Made by a program: the position numbers and the translations under genes. A stretch of DNA of 64,000 bases from Craspedostauros australis. Taxonomy: Eukaryota; Bacillariophyta; Bacillariophyceae; Mastogloiales; Achnanthaceae. The stretch spans positions 1,488,001-1,552,000 of the forward strand of contig JAMXDE010000016.1 of assembly GCA_026770025.1 (NCBI GenBank), in the 5' to 3' direction. Shown in pieces: positions 50,434-61,087 of the stretch; positions within the stretch are counted from its first letter, which is position 1; each line of letters begins with the position of its first letter. The notes under the pieces were generated by a model. The model saw only the letters and a list, made by a program, of their open reading frames with translations. It had not been told where the DNA came from and ran no database searches.

Positions 50434-51721
50434 GGGTCAAGAAGAGGCTCTTTGATAGATCAGAGGCAGAGGCAGCGACAATGAGAAAATGAGAAGAAGG
50501 CAACGAGATGGAATACGAGGGACGAAACAGGAATGCTGCGCTTTCTTTTGTGTGACGGTTGTCGGGTGTAGTTCAAATTGGATTTTGTGTTTCGAGTGGT
50601 CGACGGAATTGCAGATGTGGTTCGACGTGACGAATGCCGACTTGATGTTCGGGGAGTCCGCTTCGACGCTTGCCGACGTGTTCGACATCATCACGCAAAT
50701 GGAACTTGATGATTGGCTCAATTCCAAATGTCATCTGCAAACTTCCTCTGATTGGTTGGCCGTGACGAGCGAACGTGTGCACATCTGAAAAAGCGTGACT
50801 GGAATCGCGAGAACGAACGAAGCAATGATTGGTGGGAACGACACGAAAGGTATCATGATCTTGACATGATGGTGTCAGGTCCTGATGTGACAAATTCGAA
50901 GATTCCCACAAGGATCCGATTTCAACGACGCCATCAGTCCAAGCGAATTAGTACTTCCGACTACAAATACGAGCTCCAGATCGCAGTTGATGCACTCACG
51001 ATAACACTAGTTGTGGAGTTTTGGCCCCTTGTTGCCACTGGTTTGCTTGCTTTTGGGAGAATCGGCGATTGGATATTTAGAGCTATTGTGTGTTTGCTCT
51101 CGCTGATCCGTCTTCTACGTCACAGGGAACGTATTCCACGTCATGAAAAACGAGTCACAACAGAGGAAGAGACATCGTGTGACTCTTCCTCCACAAGACA
51201 ACATGATGACTGCACGCGGCAACAACAGAATGTGCCAGGCCAGGACAGCCAACAACACTCCACGTTGACCAGTCTCACAATGGAAACCAGCAACATCCAA
51301 TCGTCTCGGAATACGACGAAGCGCATTGGCGATCTGTACGACGCAGACGACAGTGCTTCGCCAATCACCACAACATCGTCTTCACCTCGGCTGCCAATCC
51401 TGTGAATGCTGCATGCACAGCTCAGCCAATCCACATTCTTGCCACTGTTGCTGTTTCCATTTTTTCTCCGACAACATGCGTTGCGCACATGATCAACGTG
51501 GTACGGTATGCATCCTGCGCAACCGTGCAGCACGATCCTCTTGCAAGAACGCCAAGGCGCAAGGGACGACATCAACACAACCAAAAGTACCGATCCAGCC
51601 ACGAGTGTGAAGGAGCCTCGAAGCAAATACGAGCAATAGTAAACCGCTCGTCCAAATTCGAGAGGAAAGAAACAGCATTCCAGCAAACCACAACCAAGCA
51701 AAGATCACGTGGAAACCGAAG
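50434..51721. other. Region with one weak ORF (50866-51405)
   Basis: A plus-strand frame from ATG 50866 gives 179 aa with one or two hydrophobic helices (TLVVEFWPLVATGLLAFG, IFRAIVCLLSLIRLL) and a polar Ser/Thr/Gln tail. It is divergent from the membrane protein gene. No family is recognised and coding status is uncertain. Confidence 0.3.
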
Positions 51722-54467
51722 ATGCTCAACTTCAAGGCAGCGATCATCACGGCGATCTTGCTTGCCGAATGCAAGACAATCGATGCCATCCTTCGCGGCT
51801 GTAGATTGGTTGACCCAACCAACGAACTTTATGTCGCGATGCAGGCAACCAGACTGCTGAAGGCCGACGGTGGTTTCATCCCTAAGAACTTCAAGGGTAA
51901 CAAACAGACGGGAGCACCGTCCAACAATCCGAGCAGCAATCCCAGTGTGGCACCAACCAGTTTGCCTACCAGCTCTCCTACATTGGCACCAACTGTGTTG
52001 GCCAGAATAATGACAACAACACCGACTTCTACACCAACCTTGCCACCAACTGGGGCACCAACTTCAAGGCCAACTGGGCGGCCAGTTGCCTCACCGACCA
52101 GCAATCCAACCTTGAGGCCTACCTCATCACCGACCAATCAGCCAACAGGTGGAGCAACCAGCATGCCGACGCGAGATCCAACTTCCATGCCGACATTGGG
52201 GCCTACATCTGCATCAACTACCGCCTCGTTTGTATTTGATTCCAGCATCTCCGTGGCCTGCGAGCCAGATGTTGCGCCGCCATGCTTTCCGCCTGATGCA
52301 TTCGACCCAAATGCCATCATCTGCAATCCATCCAAGACTTCGTGCCGCGAGGCCGTCACTGCTGTTCGAAGCACACCAGGATTGCAGAATTACTTCGCAT
52401 GCGCTGGCCTCTTGACCAAGGGGGATGTGCGCAAGCTATTCAACCGATATGCATCCAACCCCTTGCTAGCTGAGGAGCTGACGCTATTGTCCGTCGCCGG
52501 CACCACTCTGCTCACAGCTCTTGGTGGTGAGGACATCTACTACGCGTGCCAGGACGCCGGGGCTCCATGCTGTGCAGAGGAGTATCACTGTACCAGCGCC
52601 GACGGTTACAGTTTCATGACCATTGCCACCACTGCCTGCATTGGGTCTGGATCTTGCGACAGGATGGGACTAAACCCATTGGTCCTGGATTCATCCTGTA
52701 CCAGCAAAGGGGCATGCGCCGGCATGAACTCTCTTTATGTTTCCGATTGCTATGGTCCTCACCCAACGTACGGTGTCACCTTCATTGGTCAACTGGCCTG
52801 CACTGATTATCTTTCCTGCACCGTCGCTGATGAATATTCCTACGGAGACGCCATCACACAAAGCGGCGCCTGCGTTGGGCCCTACGCCCGTGCGGACGTT
52901 GGCTTCCGCATTGAACAGAACGGGGCCAGCCACTCCCGGAGCCACGTCAGAATTGGGTCCAACGCATGCCTTGGTGATCATGCATACGGCGGAGCACATG
53001 CGAGCTTTTACTACGACTGCACATGCACACCGTCGCCGTCAGCTGGGAAGATTCAGGGCAGCTTGATCATCAGCGACAATGCCTGCGCCGCAGCCTACGC
53101 TTGCGCAGGATTGGGATTTGGTGACTCAGCGACGACTGACATCATTGTGCCAGAATATGGCTGTGACAGCGGCGGCGCGTGCTACGAATGCATGACAAAA
53201 ACCAACTGCGACAGCAACGAAGTCTTCATTATCTACGATGCTGCCGTCGCCTGCCCCAAAGACGTGGATGGTTATGTAAGGGGCGAAAGGGTCGATCAAT
53301 TTTGCATCAACAAAGATCAACGCCCAACAGATTGCCCGGCTTTCGCCCCCTTCTCCGCTGGCAAGCGATACCCCAACGATGATTCCGACAGAGCAGCCAT
53401 CCAATCTGGCAACTTTTGTTCGAACAAACTCCCCAACCATCAACAAGACCACCCTGCAGACCCTTTGCTTGAATGAGGCTGGGGAGGTTGCTGCGGGCTT
53501 CACCTCCGGACCAATCGTCCTCTGCGATGATGATGTGGGCACATGCGCACAATTCGTCAACAACATCGAGTCTCTCCCAACGAACAAGGACAGGTTCGTG
53601 AAAAGCATCTTCGGATGCGATGACGACCAAGGCAGCCAGGCATCGCAGCAACAGGCGCAGGTGCGATTTGATCGCATTAAGAATGACCCCCAAGCAATCG
53701 CAGCCATCCTCACTGCTCTTGACGGCGATGGCATCCTTCTCACTGCGAACGCTGCAAGCCTATCCACGAGATGCGGTGCTGTGGGCGGGGCCTGCCGCCG
53801 AGGAACTCTCGGTTGGACTCTCAGGAGCGACATCACCATCACCCTGGACTCATGTGCAAGCGATAGTTCCTGCAAAGAGGTTTCGAAGGATGCCATCATC
53901 CTCAGCAGCTGTCTGGGACCAAAATCCTGCAAGAATATTGGATCTTTTTCCAGCCCTCCCAGCCCCACGGCCACCATTGGCTACCAGATCATCGGGCCAG
54001 TTGCATGCACCAGCACAAACAGCTGCGAGAATCTTGGGCAGAACATCTACGGCAACATCCGGATGAAAAGCGGAGGACGCAATGGCGTGGATGGCTGCAA
54101 AGGCCATGGAATTTGCGCTGCCCAGTCTGCCAGTATCTCCACGCCTACGCTTGCCAACATCGACGTGGGGACGAACGCTTGTCAGGGACAACGCGCTAGT
54201 CAGAATGTTCATGCTGGCCCGTTCAAGACTCTCGGTGGTATCACCATCGGCAGTGGCACATGCTTGTCACAAGACAGCTGTAACGGTGTTGCAAACTCCA
54301 ACTTGGCGGTTGATGATCTGGTCGTGGCAGCAAACACCTGCGCGGCTCCAAGCAACTGTCAGGACTGCGTGGCAACAGACATATGCAGCGGCTCTCCTGG
54401 CCGGACCTACACCATCGACAGCCCATCCAACGACTTCCCTGGACAAAATAACGATGCATGCTCTTGA
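51722..54467 (+). CDS. Secreted Cys-rich protein with PPT linkers, one frameshift
   Basis: Two adjoining frames (51722-53476 and 53379-54467) fit one protein of about 914 aa. It opens with a signal peptide (FKAAIITAILLAEC) and a Pro/Ser/Thr linker of PT-x2-PT type, as in diatom cell-wall and adhesive proteins. Then follow two halves of the same architecture: a helical part with a CDDDVGTCAQF or NPSKTSCREAV start, and strand repeats of the form I-x-ACxGxxSC (TACIGSGSCDRMG, NACLGDHAY, NTCAAPSNCQDCVATDIC), suggestive of a disulfide-rich beta-helix. The halves are joined by PSPLASDTPTMIPTEQPS-type sequence in the second frame. The shift lies in the five-C run at 53346-53350, where one base fewer would fuse the frames. 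Confidence 0.75.
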
Positions 54468-54969
54468 AAAATGAAATGGCAGACCGCACTCTCAGGGCGC
54501 GAACAGGAGTGGGAGTACAAACATCATGACATGTCCACATGTACGCCCATGCTCATACGGTCGCATCTTCCACAGCAGCAAGACAGCACGGATGCGATCC
54601 ATATTCAGAACGAATGGCTCAACTCAACTCCATCGTTGCATATGGCACGATGATCGAAGAATAGAATACATGTTACAATACGGTCGTGGAACAATCGTTT
54701 GCATCCTGTGCTGCGCCGCGCCTTGCCAGTTGTGCATTCTCGTACTTCTATGTACTAGTATAGCATGATATGGTACCTTCCCCCACGACTTCAAGGGATC
54801 ATATCCGAAGATGAACCACACAACTTGGCTGCAGTCTCAACCACTCTGTCCAGAAGTTCATACGAAGGCACTGGCGTTCTCGCCGTACAACTCGCCGAGT
54901 ACTTCAAACTTGTCCTGTCCGAGGCCAGCTCATCGAGGAAACGTTACGTGCGAACTAAAACGAAGACTC
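54468..54969. other. Intergenic; nothing recognised
   Basis: Short frames only. The upstream part of the open frame 54811-55212 has no similarity to the acetyltransferase fragment that follows. Confidence 0.45.
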
Positions 54970-55212
54970 GGTGATGCCATGCTTGGCTACCTGGAACGTC
55001 TGTGTCTGCAGGAGGGGGCGTCCTGCATGTTCGTCTTCAGCATGCAGACGACGGAATGGTTCATCGAATGTGGACTTGACAAGGTCGATGTCAGCTGGCT
55101 GTCACCCAGCCATCACACCACGTACGATACCAAGCGCAACAACATGATTTGCCTGAAGAAGATCACCAACGTTCATCATCTGGATGCCTCCGAACTGTGG
55201 TGGAATAGATAG
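54970..55212 (+). pseudogene. C-terminal fragment of N-acetylglutamate synthase (GNAT domain)
   Basis: N-acetylglutamate synthase makes the first intermediate of arginine synthesis. The last 80 codons of the frame match the end of its GNAT domain: GDAMLGYLERLCLQEGASCM (acetyl-CoA loop and helix), FVFSMQTTEWFIECGLDKV, an S-x-HHTTYDTKRNNMICLKKI segment that fits the Y-x-x-x-R-x-S-K region of the family, and the C-terminal DASELWWNR. The amino-acid-kinase-like domain and the first half of the GNAT fold are absent upstream, and no splice acceptor is evident, so this looks like a truncated duplicate. Confidence 0.6.
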
Positions 55213-55953
55213 ATTACACAAGAAAGGTACAGCAGGTGCAATGGGCACAATACATAGTCGCATGTAACGTATTATAGGAGCTGCACTAGCACATCACAAC
55301 ATAGCATAGTATAGCATACGAGCATTGTATGGTGTGTATTCATTGCGCTCTACTCTACTCTGCTCTGCTCTACCAATACATGGCGATTGTGCCAGTGGCC
55401 ATGCCGCTGACAGGGCACGAGCAGAGATGAATGATCACAGGATGCATCGTTGGTGCTCCAGTGACGAGTACAGACGCGTGGACTTGATGGCAGCAAAGAT
55501 CGCGAGGGTTGCACATGTGTGATGAAAAGGAAGTGGAGTACTGGCATGGCATGATGTGGTACAGATGTACAAGTGCGGTACCAACAAAGAGGAGCCTTTG
55601 CCATTCGATTGGTTTGTGCAACACACACCGATTGTGCTGGCGCTCCGATCGACGCAGTTGAGGCCTTGGAGCGTTTTTGTGTGTGGTTCGGCTGGAATTT
55701 TCCGATCAGAGCAGCACAACACAACGCGGTGGCTCCACGACGCACACCATTCACGACACAAAAATAACGGTCCTCGTCACAAAAATCACATCACTCATCA
55801 CAAAACACAGAACACAGAACACAAAACACAAAAACAACTCAAACACAACACATCACATCACAATCCTCCATGCCATCAAGCAGACGATGCGCACACCACC
55901 ATTCGAACCACAGGTGTACCTCCAACATATAGTTCTACTACTACGATTTGCAG
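55213..55953. other. Flank of mariner-like element; nothing recognised
   Basis: Contains ACTCTACTCTGCTCTGCTCT at 55348-55372 and CACAGAACACAAAACACAAA at 55801-55845. Low-complexity frames only. Confidence 0.45.
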
Positions 55954-58500
55954 TTACATCTCTGCTGTGTTGGTATCCTGCTCTGCTTTGCTGTGATGCT
56001 CGTCCTTGCCAACGAACATGGCCACTTCGAATGTGTTCATGGTGGGTGCTGCTTCGGCTTTGCTGTTGTTGTTGCGAGGCTCAATGATGTGGGCTTTGCT
56101 CTTGCTGGGTTGCTTCTTTCTCTTCTCGTCTTTCTTCTGTTGCTCAGCCTCCTCATTGGCTCTGGTTGTCGCAACGATTTGCTTCTCCAGCAACGGAATG
56201 AGGCTGCTGGTTGTTGGCAGGTTCGTTTTCAGACACTGCAGTCCACTGACAGCCATCACCTTGAGCGCATCATTGTACATACCTTTGATGTCGGGCTTGG
56301 CGTATTTGAAGCCAGCTGATTTGCCTTTGTTGCCTGTTGCAGTTGGTTTCTTGGTGGTCGCGTGGGTTGCCTCATCCTCCTCCAACACGAAGTCCGTGTG
56401 AGACACGGTAACGCCGATCTCGTTGCCCTCCTTGTCGAATTCAGTGGATGTTTGTTTCCGCACATTCATGTGCAGTCCCTTGCGCTCCGTCACAAATTCG
56501 TCACCTCCTTCCGCAGCACAAATTGCGTAGGCGATCTGATGGTGGCGAACATACGCGCTAGCCACCTTGTCCAGCCCAAATTGCTCCCAACAGGTTTCAC
56601 AAGCACCCCACAACGCCTCGGTGGTAAGCAATCGGCTTCCGTGGTGCTCACCTTGATATGATGACACGTGTTTTGACATCGCTGGGAATATCGCATCGTC
56701 TTTCACATTCGTGATGGGAGAATTTGGTGGTTGCAGTCGTAAGTGCCATCCACGACTGTGGAACTCCTCCTTGATGAATCTAAGTAGCTCTGTGTCTCTG
56801 TGTGGCCCTGCGCCATCCATCTGGTACCGAATCACCACGTTCTTGCCCGTTTCGGCCTTGATTTTGCTGGCGAGCGAATCCAGTGCAGGGATTTCTTTTT
56901 CGCGGAAGAATTTCTTGAGGCTGTACTTCGGCTTGGGCTTAACACGATGACCATCTGTTTCCTTGCTGCCCGTGATTTCCAGTGGTTGGAAGTACAGTTC
57001 ACCCTTCTTGCGAGAGATTTTCTTGGGATCAGGAAGGTGCTTGTACTTGGTCGGCAAGACCCAAGTTCGCTTGTACGTGGTCTTCTGCGCTCGGACCATG
57101 CGCCCAACACGTTCGAAGTTCACCTTATACGCCTTTCCTCCTTTCGCAAAACAGTTATTTGTTGGGGCAAATGCTGTTGATGCAATTGCCATGGTCTTGT
57201 CAATGTGACACTTGTGATGCACAGTCTGCTTCACAGGCTTAACTCCCATCTGGGGCACATGTTTCAGATGCTTGCAAGCGACAATGGAGTAGAACCACTT
57301 TTCGTCCATGTGGACAACAACAACTTGTGTATTCTCAAACTGCTCGGCTGCTTCCCAGAACACACAGAAGTCCTTGGCCCAGATGTTGCGCTTTGCTGTT
57401 GTGGTGCCATTGATCAGAGGGAGTATTGTTGTAGAACAGTACTCACTGCCTTCCAATCCCATGACGAATTTGCGGATACACTTCGGACCAACAACTTGCG
57501 GGTTTCCGCTGCCTGCCAGTTTCCATGCAATTCTGTCCCACGAGATTGCGCCATTGCACCGTCGCAACACATCCTGGAGCTCAATTTGCAGGAAGGGACC
57601 ACGCTCCAACCACAAATCAGCCAGTGCTTTTGCGGATGCCAGCTCTTCCAGCGAAGCAGAGGCATAGGCAGAAGCGATTTCGTCATTCTTCAACTGTTGC
57701 TCTGGATGTCGAAGACGTAGTTGTTTCTCGAAGGCTGCGCGTGGCGTGAAGTACTGTCGTTGCTTGATGGGGCAGGTGAAGATGCTGCTGCCTGCGTCAC
57801 TTCGCTTCTTGCATTCGAGCGTCTCCGTTTGGAATTTCACAATGTTGCGCCCTACTGTGGTGCGGTCGATACCCCATGCATGGGCGATCAATTTCATGTT
57901 GGCTGGAATCCCACCCAAATTGAAATAGAGAACAGTGTAGTTCCGATTGTCTTCTTTGTCAAGGCGCTTGCAAGGATCACCAGGCTTAGCAATACTACGC
58001 CCTCCATCCTTTCGCAACCATCCTTTTGTTTTCGCGCCTTTCTTCATCTGCTTCGTGAGCTGGGCGATTGCTGTTGCTTTCTGACGCCGCGAGACCTCGA
58101 GAAAAGCGGCGATTTTGGCTTCTTGCAATTCTGTGGTAGTTGGGGATGGTGTGGGGGGCTTAGCCTTGTTGTTGACACGCGTGGCAGCGACGGAGTGATG
58201 CTGGGGAGAAAGGAGGGAAGGCTTAGCAAGGCCTCCAGCAGTGCGAGTCCGTGCGAAGGTAGCGAGGCTGTGTGGTGTGCACAGATCCTCGCGAACAACA
58301 TACATTCGGCTCTGCCCCATCACTGGGGTCACCATGACCATTGCCACCTCTCCTGGTGCAAGAGGCCCATCACGTTTGACTGTAGCGCTGTCCGTGGTCT
58401 GCTTCATTGCAAAATCAACATGACATACGCCCAGGTCATGGACCCTGCCGCTTGAGCTCTGGTGGGATGCCACCTTCACACAGTCACCAGCGCGCAGCAT
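55954..58500 (-). CDS. Mariner-like (IS630/Tc1 superfamily) transposase, intact 848 aa
   Basis: Uninterrupted frame from ATG 58500. The N-terminal third has a helix-turn-helix-like region (PANMKLIAHAWGIDRTTVGR). The DDD catalytic triad is readable: VVVHMDEKWFYS (D399), VIRYQMDGAGPHRD (D562) and LQPPNSPITNVKDDAIF (D601 or D602), a 38-39 residue spacing as in plant mariner-like DD39D transposases; the usual SPDxN is SPIT here. A Lys-rich loop of about 100 residues between the first two aspartates (KKISRKKGELYFQPLEI) and a C-terminal Lys/Glu/Asn tail make it longer than typical. Absence of stops over 2.5 kb suggests recent activity or constraint. Element ends were not located. Confidence 0.85.
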   Translation of the reverse strand: MLRAGDCVKVASHQSSSGRVHDLGVCHVDFAMKQTTDSATVKRDGPLAPGEVAMVMVTPVMGQSRMYVVREDLCTPHSLATFARTRTAGGLAKPSLLSPQHHSVAATRVNNKAKPPTPSPTTTELQEAKIAAFLEVSRRQKATAIAQLTKQMKKGAKTKGWLRKDGGRSIAKPGDPCKRLDKEDNRNYTVLYFNLGGIPANMKLIAHAWGIDRTTVGRNIVKFQTETLECKKRSDAGSSIFTCPIKQRQYFTPRAAFEKQLRLRHPEQQLKNDEIASAYASASLEELASAKALADLWLERGPFLQIELQDVLRRCNGAISWDRIAWKLAGSGNPQVVGPKCIRKFVMGLEGSEYCSTTILPLINGTTTAKRNIWAKDFCVFWEAAEQFENTQVVVVHMDEKWFYSIVACKHLKHVPQMGVKPVKQTVHHKCHIDKTMAIASTAFAPTNNCFAKGGKAYKVNFERVGRMVRAQKTTYKRTWVLPTKYKHLPDPKKISRKKGELYFQPLEITGSKETDGHRVKPKPKYSLKKFFREKEIPALDSLASKIKAETGKNVVIRYQMDGAGPHRDTELLRFIKEEFHSRGWHLRLQPPNSPITNVKDDAIFPAMSKHVSSYQGEHHGSRLLTTEALWGACETCWEQFGLDKVASAYVRHHQIAYAICAAEGGDEFVTERKGLHMNVRKQTSTEFDKEGNEIGVTVSHTDFVLEEDEATHATTKKPTATGNKGKSAGFKYAKPDIKGMYNDALKVMAVSGLQCLKTNLPTTSSLIPLLEKQIVATTRANEEAEQQKKDEKRKKQPSKSKAHIIEPRNNNSKAEAAPTMNTFEVAMFVGKDEHHSKAEQDTNTAEM

Positions 58501-58768
58501 GCTTGCAAGGTGAAGAGTTCAGTGGTTGTGGGATGATACAACTACGTCCAATGTTGGTGAAGGTTGATAGAACTGTGTTATTGTGTGTGCTTGTTTGAAG
58601 TGATGGTTTACAAAGTTAAGTTTGTTGAGATTATGAGCTCATCAATAAGAGCTCATCATCTTCCTGTTTTCTACTTCTTGGCTCCACTAATGGTGCTATT
58701 CACCATTGTCCATCGTGTTGTAACCATGCCAAACTGCTGGTTACTCCTGCTAATTAGTGTATCTGCGT

Positions 58769-58796
58769 CCAAACATGTGCTATGACACATGTTTGG
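58769..58796. repeat. Perfect 11-bp hairpin CCAAACATGTG-CTATGA-CACATGTTTGG
   Basis: Eleven-base arms pair perfectly around a six-base loop, about 270 bp upstream of the mariner-like transposase start. Could be a transposon-end palindrome or a terminator-like structure. Confidence 0.7.
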
Positions 58797-59089
58797 AGGT
58801 CGAATAGAGTCTCTTTGATCCTCTTGGATCATCTTCCTAATTTTGTCTTGGGTCTGAAACTCGCATCACATTTTCCGAATTCTATCGAGTAGTTTTCTTG
58901 GATCTTTCGAATCGAAGTGTGATTGACACAAAGGACTCAAAACTCGAACAACGATTGGATTGATTCAGCACACATGGTCTAACAACAAGGGAACTCATGG
59001 TGAATACTAGCTGTGTGCCAATAGAGGTTGCAAGCTGATTGTACAAGATTGGCTGGTCATGACACACACCAGGCACACAAGGAGAACAG

Positions 59090-59122
59090 CACAGCACAGC
59101 ACAGCACAGCACAGCACAGCGC
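59090..59122 (+). repeat. AGCAC pentanucleotide microsatellite
   Basis: Six to seven copies of AGCAC in tandem (ACAGCACAGCACAGCACAGC), ending at GCGCATC. Confidence 0.9.
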
Positions 59123-61087
59123 ATCACCAGTCATCGACGTGCAGCATGGCGCAGCACACCACAGAACGGCATGGACAACACAGGAGGATGGTCACAAGGT
59201 GCCTTGTACCATCCACTCTTTCCTTTGTGGGAAGGTCACAGTCATTCTACATTCTGTGTAAGCTATGACTACAAGCAGCAGAGAAACAGGAGGAACTCGT
59301 TTGAGATGTGCTGTGTTTCCTCTGTCGACTTTGTGAGGAGGATTTTGTGCCTCCGCTGTGTCGTTGTGGAATGGATTCGCAATTCGGGACTCGCAAAGTG
59401 TTCTCATTGGTTGGCGCATTCGGCAGAATTGTGGTTAATCTCCATGGCCCCCAACAGCAAAAACTGTTTGAGAACACCAAACACAACACAACAACACGAC
59501 AATGGAGAAACACAACAAAACTCCTCAAGCGCCGTCGAACGGCATCGATGGCACTGCCACAACCAGCGGTCCAGTGCAAGATCTGAGGGCATAGGCGGAA
59601 CCGCCATGGAAAGTTTGGTGGATGAGCGAGAGCGGGATGTCATCTTGGCTTATTTGGGGCCGTGGCAGGCCCACGCGCACACGGCACGATTCGGAGGAAA
59701 ATATGCTCATTGGATATGGTCTCTGCCTGGAATGCACAGGCCATTCCAACGACCATGGATGGGCAAGACGTATCCAAGAGGATCCGGTGAAGATGCACAC
59801 GAAGTTTGAGGGTCGGGGGTGGCCTGGAAGGTGCCCTCCGCAAGAAACAAGTGGCGGGCAAGAGTTTTTTGGCGGGTGGCGGCGGACACATCACGTGACT
59901 TCGCTGGTGATGGGCGCCATTGAAAATTCACCCATATCGCCAAGCCACCCATTCAAGATGTGTTAAGAATCAACTCAAGATGGCCATGGCGAAGTATCCT
60001 GCGCAGATACGGTCTGGAAGAGGCTGCAGCCTGGGATGCACACGAAAGGGATTTTTTTGGGTGTCGGAAAAACATCATGATGGCATCATCACATGGAGGT
60101 GCACCTTTGGAGGTATGAGCGCCCCACCCATTCTGAACACATCAGTGTGTCGCCAGAGAATGTGGGAACGCATGAGGGGCATGTGAAGGAGCTGCAAGGA
60201 TCGTATCGACGAGATACGGATCCAAATCCGAACGGCATCCGTGTCGGAATCGGGTGTTCGAAAATTCTGCGTTTCAGTGCAGGGACAGTTTGGAGTATGA
60301 GATGCGGCTATCTGCGCAGGATCTTCATGGAGTGGATAGATGGGGGGCATCCGGAGCCAGTGTGGTGCGCAGATTGTGAAAATGCCAGGGATGATAATGA
60401 TGATCATGGGTGCTGAAGGTAGGGCAGCATGGTGCCATCGAGAATTTTTTGCACCCACCACCTGACAGACAGCAAGCCAAAACGACATTAAAAATAAAGT
60501 TCATACAAATTTAACTGAGATATTCAGAATAAACGATAGCCAAGCGTCCGAATGAACTGTCTAGTTTTAATTTTAAATGGTGCGTTGTTGAGATATAACA
60601 TCATAAGCAGTTGTTTGGATGGTTTTTGGTGTGCTCTAATTTAGTCTACTTTATCACGACTCATCACGAGTAAAACTCAAAAAACACTCCACAACTAGTG
60701 TTATCGTGAGTGCATCAACTGCGACCTGGAGCTCGTACTGGTATCTTCAACTTGTCGACATCAATACTATTCTACGATCTAGTACACTTGTACAGTCCGA
60801 GCACTTGCCCATCATTCCAAGAGCTCGCCAATGAGCAGAGAATCTGATCCTACATCTATGCAGGCATGGATGGAAGACAGAGGAGTGATACATAGACCGC
60901 GAGGATGCAGTAGCTGTTGAAAATCGATCCTATCACTATACTCGTGCAGTCGCACCTGACGACTCTACCATAAGGTGCTGCGTTTATTCTCTGTCCAGGA
61001 TTGGATGGCATCAGTCAAATGCGTAGCAGCATTCTATTTGCAGGAACGCAGTTGATCAGCCGAGAAATCTACAATACCATGGTGCGC

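Larger units (their letters stand above)
58501..61087. other. 2.6 kb without a supported gene; repeats and ORF fragments
   Basis: Upstream flank of the transposase with a GAGCTCATCAATAAGAGCTC repeat near 58635, a hairpin at 58769-58796 and an AGCAC tract at 59090. Frames at 59622-59966, 59920-60186 and 60093-60416 follow each other in different phases with Cys, Trp and Arg enrichment and may be one decayed protein, unrecognised. The last 600 bases are AT-richer and non-coding. Confidence 0.4.

Noticed and set aside
57721-58455. 244-codon plus-strand ORF
   Set aside because: Antisense to the N-terminal part of the mariner-like transposase; no independent domain.
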